From positions 564,528 through 628,527 of the forward strand of contig CAJNDS010001057.1 in assembly GCA_905221605.1 (NCBI GenBank): 64,000 bases of DNA, given 5' to 3'. A model generated the notes under the pieces. That model did not search any database, was not told the DNA's origin, and saw only the letters and a program-made list of their open reading frames with translations. Source of the stretch: Symbiodinium natans (taxonomy: Eukaryota; Sar; Dinophyceae; Suessiales; Symbiodiniaceae). Shown one piece after another: positions 60,152-64,000 of the stretch (position 1 is the stretch's first letter; each line of letters starts with the position of its first letter). Made by a program: the position numbers and the translations under genes.

Positions 60152-61046
60152 GTTTGTTTGTTTGTTTGTTTGTTTGTTTGTTTGTTTGTTTGTTTGTTTG
60201 TTTGTTTGCTTTTGGACGTGCCAGGTCAGTTGGTGCTAGTGCTGCTGGTCTGCCCCTTAGGGTTTACGTGGCATGTGCCGCGCCAGAACACTCGCCATGG
60301 GAACTGGTAATCTTGTCAGAGCAGCTCCGCGCTGCAAGGTGCTCCGGCACCTGCGCCACGCAGTGCAGCACGCGGGAACCGGAACGTTTTCATCCAGTTG
60401 GCAGTCATCTCAAGCAGACTGCTTTCACTTCAGCTTCAAGCGTGAAAACTTCCTGTGCGCTGTCAGTGTCGGTTCCCTTGTTGACTCTGAAGTCATGTTT
60501 GTACAAAAGCTACTGCAAAATCAGACATGCCACCCTTGTATCCTAGCAGCAGCAACAGCTGCAGCATCATCTTTGTCCGGTGTATACTTGTTTCTAGCTT
60601 CACCGTGTCGCGCACGAAATTGGAGCAGGAGCGTGTTCTGACCAGTCGGTTCCGTCCTTTGAAACAAAAAAAATCAGCTGACTATGTGCAGCTTCCTGGC
60701 CATGGGCACGTCGCGAAAATATGGACTGGTCGGGGCATGGAGATGGAGGCTCGAGCCTCCGCGTGTGAAGGATAGGATGATTGTAAGATCCTCGTCAGTG
60801 TTAGCTGTGTGCCTCTGAGGTCTCATCGAAGCCACTGGGCCACTGGGAGAAGGGCTTTCCTCAAGTGGCACAACCATGCCTGGTCCGCGCATGTCGTTGT
60901 CACGTGTGGAGCATACCCTGCGGCTCCTCAATGCGCTCAAGACGCCATCTCCGCCGGTCCAGCGCTCGCTCGACGAGTCGGCAGAGCCTTTGACAGGCAC
61001 ATCTTTCGCTTGCTTTGTGCGTGGACTAGTCACTGACGAGCACTAA
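35128..61046 (+). CDS. Myosin heavy chain (motor, IQ neck, coiled-coil tail), gene interleaved with four others
   Basis: An actin-based ATPase motor. The chain of exons gives, in order: MGCCEAKV start, SH3-like [54 protein letters not shown]-loop [25 protein letters not shown], switch [44 protein letters not shown], switch [57 protein letters not shown], lysine-rich loop 2, [40 protein letters not shown], then IQ segments and a coiled coil. It looks functional: phases agree at most joined junctions. Exons between 36.77 and 38.75 kb (after switch I) were not found, and the carboxyl end is inferred. The class is unresolved. SNRNP27, LARP7-like, uS2-like and DUF924-TilS genes lie in its introns on the same strand. 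Confidence 0.92.
35233..35392 (+). CDS. Myosin exons 2-3 (SH3-like region)
   Basis: The exon 35,233-35,271 encodes [18 protein letters not shown] intron follows, then 35,320 to about 35,392 encodes [16 protein letters not shown] and GPNEPIFL. Confidence 0.6.
35475..35503 (+). CDS. Myosin exon ([10 protein letters not shown])
   Basis: A 29-nt exon encodes GLSVLDDLT plus two bases of a Gln codon. It joins across a GT-AG intron (35,504-35,567) to LTHLHEP, reproducing the motor motif (E)DLT.L..L.EP.VL. Confidence 0.85.
35568..35616 (+). CDS. Myosin exon ([16 protein letters not shown])
   Basis: This is the start of the motor domain, equivalent to LSYLNEPAVLYNLQ.RY. The 3' boundary is ambiguous because TCGAG occurs at both ends of the following short intron. 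Confidence 0.9.
35668..35722 (+). CDS. Myosin exon ([13 protein letters not shown])
   Basis: It encodes [18 protein letters not shown], equivalent to the motor strand IYTY.G.ILIAVNP. The next exon continues ALNPFKF; keeping frame requires either a GG 5' site or an intron ending AGG. Confidence 0.9.
35790..35830 (+). CDS. Myosin exon ([11 protein letters not shown])
   Basis: It encodes the purine-binding NPFK motif and the following loop. It is immediately followed by a 15-bp inverted repeat whose left arm overlaps its end. Confidence 0.85.
35824..35875. repeat. Perfect 15-bp inverted repeat at an exon/intron edge
   Basis: ATGACGAGGAGGCCT (35,824-35,838) and AGGCCTCCTCGTCAT (35,861-35,875) are separated by 22 nt. 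In RNA this forms a stable hairpin that sequesters the 3' end of the NPFK exon. Confidence 0.95.
36033..36075 (+). CDS. Myosin exon ([14 protein letters not shown])
   Basis: It encodes the conserved PH.....D/N.AY.... motif just ahead of the P-loop. It follows TTGCAG. Confidence 0.88.
36176..36226 (+). CDS. Myosin P-loop exon
   Basis: It encodes [17 protein letters not shown], the myosin Walker A. The intron 36,227-36,307 is GC-AG and splits the final Lys codon. Confidence 0.97.
36308..36352 (+). CDS. Myosin exon ([11 protein letters not shown])
   Basis: This helix directly follows the P-loop (family TK.I..FLA..). The end is approximate. Confidence 0.85.
36600..36637 (+). CDS. Myosin exon ([13 protein letters not shown])
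   Basis: It encodes the near-invariant motor sequence (I/V)L.SNP.LEAFGN. The intron 36,638-36,709 begins GA and is 72 nt long. Confidence 0.97.
36710..36766 (+). CDS. Myosin switch I exon ([10 protein letters not shown])
   Basis: It encodes [19 protein letters not shown]. Asn, Ser-Ser-Arg and the following Gly-Lys of switch I are all present. Confidence 0.97.
37625..37800 (+). repeat. GTC/GTA triplet-like low-complexity tract
   Basis: Imperfect GTCGTCGTAGTC-type triplets in the myosin intron region 36.8-38.7 kb, where exons carrying the stretch between switch I and the DD..F helix were not found. Confidence 0.85.
38746..38826 (+). CDS. Myosin exon ([15 protein letters not shown])
   Basis: It encodes [20 protein letters not shown] and KKDDLSE, the motor helix DD...F......AM..LG. 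It ends before GTGCCA. Confidence 0.88.
38991..39043 (+). CDS. Myosin exon ([11 protein letters not shown])
   Basis: It encodes [17 protein letters not shown], the I...AA.LHLGN.(I/K)F motif. Confidence 0.95.
40365..40457. repeat. TATA/CATA then GTAT microsatellite
   Basis: About 90 bp of ATATATACAT units in a myosin intron. Confidence 0.95.
40527..40580 (+). CDS. Myosin exon ([13 protein letters not shown])
   Basis: Eighteen codons encode [18 protein letters not shown], equivalent to (A)A.LLG.... before the LEKAL motif. The intron 40,581-40,733 begins GA. Confidence 0.85.
40734..40811 (+). CDS. Myosin exon ([12 protein letters not shown])
   Basis: It encodes [19 protein letters not shown] and SPVNVRQ, equivalent to L..ALT.R....G E.I..PL....A. 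The following intron is GC-AG (40,812-40,878). Confidence 0.95.
40879..40943 (+). CDS. Myosin exon ([15 protein letters not shown])
   Basis: It encodes [20 protein letters not shown], the (A)RDALAK.LY...F.W(L/I) motif. Confidence 0.95.
41134..41185 (+). CDS. Myosin switch II exon (GVLDIFGFE)
   Basis: It encodes [18 protein letters not shown], with switch II DIFGFE intact. The intron 41,186-41,271 begins GA. Confidence 0.98.
41272..41298 (+). CDS. Myosin 27-nt microexon (LCINFTNER)
   Basis: It encodes LCINFTNE and part of Arg, exactly bridging SFEQ and LQQFF in the family sequence. It is flanked by GA-AG introns on both sides. Confidence 0.97.
41371..41439 (+). CDS. Myosin exon ([15 protein letters not shown])
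   Basis: It encodes the relay helix segment [20 protein letters not shown] then SYE. It is followed by a GT-AG intron of 636 nt. Confidence 0.98.
42076..42121 (+). CDS. Myosin exon ([12 protein letters not shown])
   Basis: It encodes [15 protein letters not shown], equivalent to EGI.W..I.F.DNQ. The intron 42,122-42,180 is GC-AG. Confidence 0.95.
42181..42264 (+). CDS. Myosin exon ([17 protein letters not shown])
   Basis: It encodes [20 protein letters not shown] then QIGLAKLN, equivalent to .C.DLIE.K..GI...LDEE. The next motor exon is found only at 44,794, beyond the SNRNP27 gene. Confidence 0.93.
43050..44239 (+). CDS. SNRNP27: SNRNP27, U4/U6.U5 tri-snRNP 27 kDa protein, nested in myosin
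   Basis: A spliceosomal tri-snRNP protein implicated in 5' splice-site choice. The ATG at 43,050 gives [21 protein letters not shown]-type exons follow at 43,188-43,241 ([12 protein letters not shown]), 43,339-about 43,434 ([16 protein letters not shown]) and 43,554-about 43,610 ([15 protein letters not shown]). Exon 43,712-43,756 encodes [15 protein letters not shown], 43,880-43,964 encodes [19 protein letters not shown], and 44,175-44,239 encodes [17 protein letters not shown] then AAF and TGA. The last two blocks are the family hallmark. The extreme end differs from the usual DFIA. The last intron best fits GA-AG. The gene is complete and lies wholly between myosin exons at 42,264 and 44,794, on the same strand. 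Confidence 0.93.
44794..44826 (+). CDS. Myosin exon ([10 protein letters not shown])
   Basis: It encodes [11 protein letters not shown] in phase with the next exon [13 protein letters not shown]. Together they match the motor segment ..F..KL...H..HP.F. It lies downstream of SNRNP27. Confidence 0.85.
44850..44945 (+). repeat. CT-rich microsatellite
   Basis: CTCTCTCT with T-interruptions fills most of the intron between two myosin motor exons (44,827-44,973). Confidence 0.9.
44974..45013 (+). CDS. Myosin exon ([13 protein letters not shown])
   Basis: Forty nucleotides encode [12 protein letters not shown], joining by codon phase to FVIKHF. Confidence 0.88.
45158..45176 (+). CDS. Myosin 19-nt microexon (FVIKHF)
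   Basis: Nineteen nucleotides between TCAAG and GTCAAA encode FVIKHF, the first half of the invariant motor motif F.I.H(Y/F)AG.V.Y. The second half (AGPVSY) starts the next exon. Confidence 0.9.
45308..45370 (+). CDS. Myosin exon ([17 protein letters not shown])
   Basis: It encodes [19 protein letters not shown] and SN, equivalent to AG.V.Y....F..KN.D.L. It is the last motor exon before the LARP7-like gene. Confidence 0.96.
45745..49621 (+). CDS. LARP7/La-type RNA-binding protein, nested in myosin
   Basis: A La-module protein that binds U-tailed RNA polymerase III transcripts; relatives include LARP7 (7SK, U6 chaperone) and ciliate p65 (telomerase RNA). It starts [15 protein letters not shown] at 45,745. 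Basic exon 46,039-46,113 ([15 protein letters not shown]) follows. The La motif spans 46,201-46,650: [59 protein letters not shown]1 is 46,761-47,368: [20 protein letters not shown] and [11 protein letters not shown] (RNP1). The last exon, 48,552-49,621, holds a carboxyl xRRM-like domain ([33 protein letters not shown]) and a Pro/Arg-rich acidic tail. [12 protein letters not shown] is characteristic of LARP7/La second RRMs. Confirmed introns are GA-AG or GC-AG. One exon between 47.37 and 48.55 kb is unresolved. Confidence 0.88.
46346..46459 (+). CDS. LARP7-like La motif exon
   Basis: Thirty-eight codons from [15 protein letters not shown] to LTFNRIK, the core of the La winged helix with the conserved aromatic pair (FYF) and the D.N L. 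D.F segment. The introns on either side are GA-AG (46,254-46,345) and GC-AG (46,460-46,560). Confidence 0.96.
46561..46650 (+). CDS. LARP7-like exon completing the La motif
   Basis: It encodes [18 protein letters not shown] and [12 protein letters not shown], the last helix and wing of the La motif (..L.....A.......L.. ..... IR). Confidence 0.93.
47052..47368 (+). CDS. LARP7-like RRM1 exons
   Basis: Exon 47,052-47,110 gives [19 protein letters not shown]. Exon 47,288-47,368 gives [14 protein letters not shown] then [13 protein letters not shown]. Together they form RRM1 with RNP1 RGFCLVEF. The intron between (47,111-47,287, GC-AG) holds a ten-copy 10-bp repeat. Confidence 0.93.
47149..47250 (+). 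repeat. TTGATTGCTT tandem repeat, ten copies
   Basis: Near-perfect 10-bp units within the RRM1 intron. Confidence 0.97.
47894..47996. repeat. Compound palindrome of GATCGGCT/AGCCGATC units
   Basis: The outer arms CAGCCAATCAGCCAATC (47,894-47,910) and GATTGGCTGATTGGCTG (47,980-47,996) are perfectly complementary. Inner GATCGGGTGA and TCACCCGATC arms also pair. It sits in an intron of the LARP7-like gene. Confidence 0.95.
48428..48475. repeat. TATA/CATA microsatellite
   Basis: ATATATATATACATATATAT-type DNA in the intron before the last LARP7-like exon. Confidence 0.9.
48552..49621 (+). CDS. LARP7-like terminal exon (xRRM and tail)
   Basis: It begins [14 protein letters not shown], contains the second RRM at about 48,737-48,990 and ends TAA at 49,619-49,621. 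The strand with HCDF occupies the RNP3 position of the xRRM (aromatic-x-Asp). Confidence 0.9.
50378..50432 (+). CDS. Myosin exon ([13 protein letters not shown])
   Basis: It encodes [18 protein letters not shown], equivalent to the F(V/L)..LF segment before loop 2. It lies after the LARP7-like gene and before the uS2-like gene. Confidence 0.75.
50830..51318 (+). CDS. uS2-like ribosomal protein (probably organellar), nested in myosin
   Basis: A 155-codon frame from ATG 50,854 to TGA 51,318, open slightly upstream. It reads [62 protein letters not shown] and [16 protein letters not shown]. This follows the bacterial/organellar uS2 plan: ..L..A..F......G..ILFVGTK.., P...IV.......AI.EA..L.IPV....DT....VDY.IP.ND. 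Key differences and the short length make uS2 likely but not certain. Context fits a mitochondrial or plastid ribosomal protein encoded in the nucleus. An upstream ATG frame at 50,558 ([14 protein letters not shown]) may be a first exon carrying a targeting sequence. Confidence 0.55.
   Translation, partial: AGGASDCGMNRIANKITKSYLMDPYSMLMHYKRAFKLMRQLKANNAKVLILGNKNQFGIDWKGRFEGMDFDTGVVDEKVISGAPKYYDMILCCDPVLYCRSLHRINVPVMMCATPREIAEHPEILNVTDYLLPSPTRRHDAALREMIAGEEIGESTGRNMPE
51476..51538 (+). CDS. Myosin loop 2 exon ([13 protein letters not shown])
   Basis: It encodes [20 protein letters not shown], a lysine-rich actin-binding loop 2. In sequence it immediately precedes SSEFKEQL, as expected. Confidence 0.75.
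51849..51887 (+). CDS. Myosin 39-nt exon ([13 protein letters not shown])
   Basis: It encodes [13 protein letters not shown], equivalent to TVG..F..QL..LM. It is bounded by CTCAG and GTGCTT. Confidence 0.95.
51946..51984 (+). CDS. Myosin exon ([10 protein letters not shown])
   Basis: It encodes [13 protein letters not shown], equivalent to ..L..T.PHF(V/I)RCI. It joins in phase after 51,887. Confidence 0.95.
52845..52885 (+). CDS. Myosin exon ([13 protein letters not shown])
   Basis: It encodes [13 protein letters not shown], the motor motif R(A/Q)GYP.R.....F. The intron 52,886-52,958 best fits GA-AG. Confidence 0.9.
52959..53024 (+). CDS. Myosin exon ([15 protein letters not shown])
   Basis: It encodes [19 protein letters not shown] then HLQ, following GYPVR as F...Y..L..... 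does in other myosins. Confidence 0.8.
53270..53331 (+). CDS. Myosin exon ([16 protein letters not shown])
   Basis: It encodes the helix preceding the converter strand (A..(I/L)L..L......). It follows a TGCAGAG junction. Confidence 0.75.
53382..53434 (+). CDS. Myosin converter exon (VGKTLVFFK)
   Basis: It encodes [20 protein letters not shown], the (I/V)GKTKVF(F/L)(K/R) converter motif with Leu instead of the usual second Lys. It is the last motor exon before the DUF924-TilS gene. Confidence 0.95.
53703..55889 (+). CDS. DUF924 domain fused to a TilS-like PP-loop ATPase, intronless, nested in myosin
   Basis: One uninterrupted frame; ATG 53,703 gives about 728 residues (the frame is open from 53,595, and other starts lie at 53,733 and 53,782). 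Residues about 40-240 fit DUF924: [45 protein letters not shown]. Residues about 305-540 fit a tRNA(Ile)-lysidine synthetase-type N-type ATP pyrophosphatase: P-loop [37 protein letters not shown] and [17 protein letters not shown]. TilS ligates lysine to C34 of tRNA-Ile. Here GHHxDD ends in EN rather than ET, and the remaining carboxyl portion has no clear lysine-binding domain. Being intronless among intron-dense genes suggests a retrogene or transfer. Another PP-loop activity is possible. Confidence 0.82.
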   Translation: MCTAAGSHALMQKLPLDAVFTGSSHISMAGDEGLESSHPLLQAAQEFHAFWFPDELQPNSVQSFWFGAKRPRDRKLFKQLCQKFCEPLRTAEQLHEIDPSWFQRLGPASQLRLAIFLDQQSRNQRATLDRNQGQQSEEASNVENQIVRCSRIARELADRLLQTRISCADIMGATGASNAQICFLTLVLRHTQELGAVRAAQRLLDEMQESVPVVAAFRQRNSEILLKMESEAYVREALERHTPRKASYDGSGHSPLPTICLDSACVNSSGALSPNCLSWASHSERWDQLASHPLSQEMLRELRKRSLMTPEAHVLLSYSGGVDSTAHLLLLLALRRRFKMPGLSCLMLSYPNRQPEEVEAEQLWATWVCHQLQVDLYIYDVNLARPHADVASTACGLSREDYERWTKEIRYKMYRSLLPTTEGSAVVLGHHQDDVDENRLDHLMKGHVLGDVEGMWAWRRIHDVQLCRPLLHKRKADFLSLLQEFPTPFFRDSTPPWSVRGATRSALDSLQPDVREILVSRLQSFGELSLEVGSMLDRAVDSWTQDHVCVLSLPRGARGIALNLDALFSLEVGHGLAEVESLISEIRQLWNPLLSLGAEKETEVSKQTPLSAIPEHSFDVPALLFERGFLAAAQGQGDLVSRRLGHYHSSESISVNRKAVHHLFANIRNCMKPHFSGGLSQEFLACKDLTSSWFVLSNFRGLRNVMLLPVLLPLPAALLPPLPLVCKV
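55890..57228. other. Unassigned interval, possible exons
   Basis: The frame near 56,119-56,270 reads [15 protein letters not shown] then [16 protein letters not shown]. The frame near 57,140-57,190 reads [14 protein letters not shown]. Both look coding but were not assigned. They could be lever-arm exons of the myosin or part of another gene. Confidence 0.3.
57229..57471 (+). CDS. Myosin IQ-neck exon
   Basis: Eighty-one codons begin [17 protein letters not shown], a canonical IQ core (IQ...RG...RR). Two more basic helical repeats follow: [14 protein letters not shown] and [15 protein letters not shown]. Calmodulin-like light chains would bind here. It follows the converter in the collinear order. 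Confidence 0.85.
57641..58830 (+). CDS. Myosin coiled-coil tail exons
   Basis: Successive short frames with heptad character: [20 protein letters not shown] (57,650-57,733), [16 protein letters not shown] (about 57,765-57,815), [14 protein letters not shown] (about 57,882-57,920), [19 protein letters not shown] (about 57,976-58,035), [12 protein letters not shown] (about 58,140-58,173), [13 protein letters not shown] (58,407-58,445) and [19 protein letters not shown] (about 58,730-58,790). The order and orientation suit a dimerising tail. Exact boundaries were not resolved. Confidence 0.65.
60075..60208 (+). repeat. TG then TTTG microsatellite
   Basis: TG dinucleotides with a T-run, then about 13 TTTG units. 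Confidence 0.95.
60846..61046 (+). CDS. Probable terminal exon, possibly of the myosin
   Basis: The frame reads [47 protein letters not shown] and ends GLVTDEH with TAA at 61,044-61,046. Composition is coding-like. Position and strand suit a 3' exon of the tail, but no family match was made. Confidence 0.4.
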   Translation, partial: GEGLSSSGTTMPGPRMSLSRVEHTLRLLNALKTPSPPVQRSLDESAEPLTGTSFACFVRGLVTDEH

Positions 61047-61049
61047 AAT

Positions 61050-62680
61050 CTGAGCAAAAGCTGTGGAATGTGTAGCTTGCATAGCTGTCCAGCTAAGGGC
61101 AAGCTGTCTGTTGTTTTCCCTCGCTGGCTGATCATCGTTAATGTTTTCGCTATGATTCTGGTTGCCGAAGCCTTAGAACGAGGACCGCCATGACTGCGGA
61201 TGACTGCGGAAAGTCGCGAATGCAGCCAGCTCAACTTTGTCAGCCTAGGCTCTCGCAGAGGGCATACTCCAGCCTGCCTCCATGTCCGGAAATCCTGGCC
61301 TTCAACACCCGCGATGGGCTGCCTACGCGACTGGTTGGGCATGAACATGGTATGAACATTTGGTGCTCTGGCCGCGGCCTTTGAGAAACAATCCAAAGCT
61401 GTCACAGGACTCTGCTGTCGTTGATCTTCTGCTTGACCGAATTGTTGAATGGGGTGCGTGCTTCCTTCGTGCCTCTCGGCCTGTGAATGCCAGTGGAGGC
61501 CTTAAAGTCACCTTAAAGGCTTTGAGGCGATCTTGAGGCGGCCTTGGCAACGCTTCTTTTCTTAAAACGGTCTTACTGGGCTTCTTGTATCCCAAATCAT
61601 TGAGGTTTTGTGGCTATTTGGTCATCCTGGCACTCCTCGGACTGTTGAGTTATAGAGACATTGTTTCTGGCTTTGCGCGGAGGCTTGGCTCAAAAGGTGA
61701 CATGCCTGTACAGCTGCAAAACGACTACGTTCAAATGGCCGGATTGCATGCTGCAACCTGGCCTTCGTGCGTGGGTGCCAAGGATCGGCCCATGGCTGCC
61801 TCAGCTTCAACTTGTAATCATCCGTGGGATCAGCGATTCAGGAGCCACTCAACAGAGGAACTCCAGTTGTCCTTACGTCTGCAACACGTGAAAACAAGTT
61901 ATCTTGAGAGAAGCAGATGCAGCTGCTGGCCTTGAAGGAATAATGGAGTTCTCATTGCTTTGGATGCTCGGCCGGCATCCGCAGAAAGGTGGGCCGTCAG
62001 TAGCTGACAGCGCACCTGCTGTTTCAGAAGCTCTTTAAGTAGATAGACATGATACATATATACATATACACACATAGACGAGACGGTGATGCCAGCTAAT
62101 TCACAGATTCACTCAGATTTCTCGGATCTTGTAACGATCCCGTTGTTCAAGTTTGTACTAGACAGGACGTGGCAACACAGGATTCAGCAGCAACATCGCA
62201 GCATCACGACAAGACGAACATCCACCCCATGTGATCTGCGATTCTTTCGTAAGTTCCAAAGAGAATCATGAGCGCGTGGCGGGTGATGTGGGGGAGTCTC
62301 TCTGGCCTCTGCTTCTGAAGTGACTGACAGCTGGTGATGGGGGTCGGTTGATAGCTGCGCAGTTGACGGGCCGTGATGCGTCTTCGGCCTGCGAGCCTAC
62401 ACAAGGACGTGCCCCGATTCTGCATCATAGCTGGCCATGCGGCCTTGCGCAGCTATTACTATTGCCGCGTGCTTTGTGTTGAGTTCTTGCATTTCTTGCA
62501 AGCCGGGGCCTTTGGGCCTCCTCTTTGAGCGCATCGTTTCTCCAAGTCCGGCTGCCCCGGTTTTGCTCACTTTCTCGGCTTGTGGATCTTGCGCTACCAT
62601 CGCACATCCACAAGATGGCATGACATCCCAAGCTTGCCGACAGATCAAGACGATGTGCAGACGGTAATGTTTTCCTTGTA
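61050..62680. other. No recognised gene
   Basis: Short open segments only. An ATACATATATA tract lies at 62,050-62,073. No exon chain was identified. Confidence 0.4.
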
Positions 62681-62924
62681 GCTCACGTGACGGCGCATGT
62701 GTCCCAGTCTTGCGTCTTTGACCTTATGTCAGCTGCAAAGGCACTGTCAAGCTGTTTTGCGGGCCAGAGTCTTTGGAGGCACTTCGGCGCGTTTGCGCCT
62801 TTACATCGCGACTCTGTGTCTTGGAGTGGCTCTGCATCATATGCGTCCATGGCATTATCTGACCCATTGCTGTTGGGCTGTTGGGGAAAATTGCTAGGCA
62901 ACTTTGACGGAAGAATTGTTGAGC

Positions 62925-63550
62925 AGAGGCCATCGTGGGTGCTACAGCCACCATTGCAACGGCAACGCCGGTGATCATCCAATGGGCTAAGTGCCATGAC
63001 TTCAAGGTGCGGCCGCTGCTTCTGAAACCTGGTGCAAAGATGTGCAAAGATGTGCAAAGCAGCCGGCTTCCACGTCTTTTTGGGATCCGAGTTCCTTGAT
63101 GTGGTCTGAGGATGATGGTCGTTGCTGCTACCTGTGGGAATTCCGTGTTTGTCACGAGCAGTCCATCGTCAATCGCCATCCGTGATGTGATGCGCTGCTC
63201 CCGCAAGCTTGTGAGTTCATGTGATTCGTTCGTCTTCTTGTCTGAATTGTTTCCTGGATCCGCACAGAGCATGGAACTGAAGTGACGTACGGCGTCTGAC
63301 CGATAAGGTGTGAGGCCCGGACCTGCTCTCTCAAGCTGAACTCCCAGACACCCCTTGCAATTTGACTGCGCTTTGTTGCGCAGAGATAGGTCTAGTGGAT
63401 GAAGACCAGACGAATGAGACCACAGCCTGAGTTATGGCTGGAGGGTGCCAAGTTATCCCAGGCTCTCCTGAGCGCGTCTGTGCTTGGACTCTATGCCATG
63501 TTTGTCGGCGACATGCTCTCCAAGCGTGATTCCATCAAGCCTGAGGAGGT
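62925..63550 (+). CDS. Exon-like segments of an unidentified, possibly membrane, protein
   Basis: The segment at about 62,927-63,010 reads AIVGATATIATATPVIIQW then AKCHDFKVRP. The segment at about 63,431-63,550 reads ELWLEGAKLSQALLSAS then VLGLYAMFVGDML. Both contain a hydrophobic stretch and follow the + orientation of the locus. No family was recognised and their connection is unproven. Confidence 0.25.
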
Positions 63551-64000
63551 TTCCCGCTCTTTTTTAAGGGTATGGCCGTAGCCTCGTGTTGTTACGGAAT
63601 GGATTTTGGATGATTTTGGTAGAGGTCCATGGTATTGAGTGCTCTGATTGCATTAAACTCTGTACGAGCCCGCCATGCTCACTAGTCCTGGCTCGGCTTG
63701 AGCCAGGTGCGCCACAGAACGGGATATAGCGTTCCGAATCTGCTCCGTCCGACTCCATCTCAGCCAAGTGTAGAGCGCGAGGACGGCTGCATATGACACG
63801 AAATCCAAGACTTTCAGAGACGAGAAGGGCAAGTGAAGCACCCACTCAATCTTGACAAAATGGGTAGTTTGTGGAGGGTCCTTTCGAGAGTCGGTCTTCA
63901 AGCGTGTGCTCAAGTCATGCCAGTCATGCCAGTCATGCCATAGAGCTAAGTGGCGACGGGATCAGGAGAGCAACCCCTGTGCAAAACCGGTATGTCAGGT

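Noticed and set aside
61684-61695. Relict dinoflagellate spliced-leader sequence (TTGGCTCAAAAG)
   Set aside because: The diagnostic ending is TTTGGCTCAAG; this has a mismatched end and lacks the upstream part, so it is likely chance.

Overview
The window reads as nuclear DNA of a dinoflagellate, most likely Symbiodiniaceae-like; the species cannot be named. The evidence is the intron structure. Every intron whose two exons I could join by protein homology ends in AG followed by an exon base G. Many begin with GC or GA instead of GT, a pattern established for dinoflagellates. Other signs agree: degenerate TTTAGGG telomere-type arrays, decayed dinoflagellate-type LINE reverse transcriptases, and all recognisable genes on the + strand. 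Most apparent long reading frames are microsatellite artefacts.

Layout. (1) From position 1 to 22,669 there is one huge, 5'-truncated gene for COG4, a subunit of the conserved oligomeric Golgi complex. Exons of 26-194 nt float in introns holding a GCT-type triplet array, telomere-like arrays, a gag-like fragment, a pair of 190-bp direct repeats, a 221-codon orphan frame and two large satellite arrays that are reverse complements of each other. (2) From 22.7 to 34.8 kb there are no intact genes. This stretch holds an AT-rich island with an organelle-like SSU rRNA motif, LINE reverse-transcriptase fragments on both strands, 55-75-bp satellites and a 750-bp TG/CG array. (3) From 35,128 to about 61 kb there is a myosin heavy-chain gene: MGCC amino terminus, SH3-like region, motor with P-loop, switch I and switch II, converter, IQ neck, then coiled coil. 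Its exons are collinear over 26 kb. (4) At 61-64 kb there are only fragments of unidentified reading frames.

The most striking feature is that the myosin exons are interleaved with four other complete or near-complete genes on the same strand. These are SNRNP27 (tri-snRNP 27 kDa protein, 43.05-44.24 kb), a LARP7/La-type protein (45.75-49.62 kb), a uS2-like ribosomal protein (50.8-51.3 kb) and an intronless DUF924 plus TilS-like fusion (53.70-55.89 kb). Myosin motor exons recognisable residue by residue lie between and on both sides of them. If the assembly is right, this is same-strand gene nesting in a lineage where genes are thought to be processed from unidirectional arrays by spliced-leader trans-splicing. 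All four guests belong to RNA biology families: splicing, snRNA chaperoning, translation and tRNA modification.

Limits. Exon coordinates come from hand translation and comparison with remembered family signatures. Boundaries marked 'about' are uncertain, and several exons of COG4 and myosin were not located.
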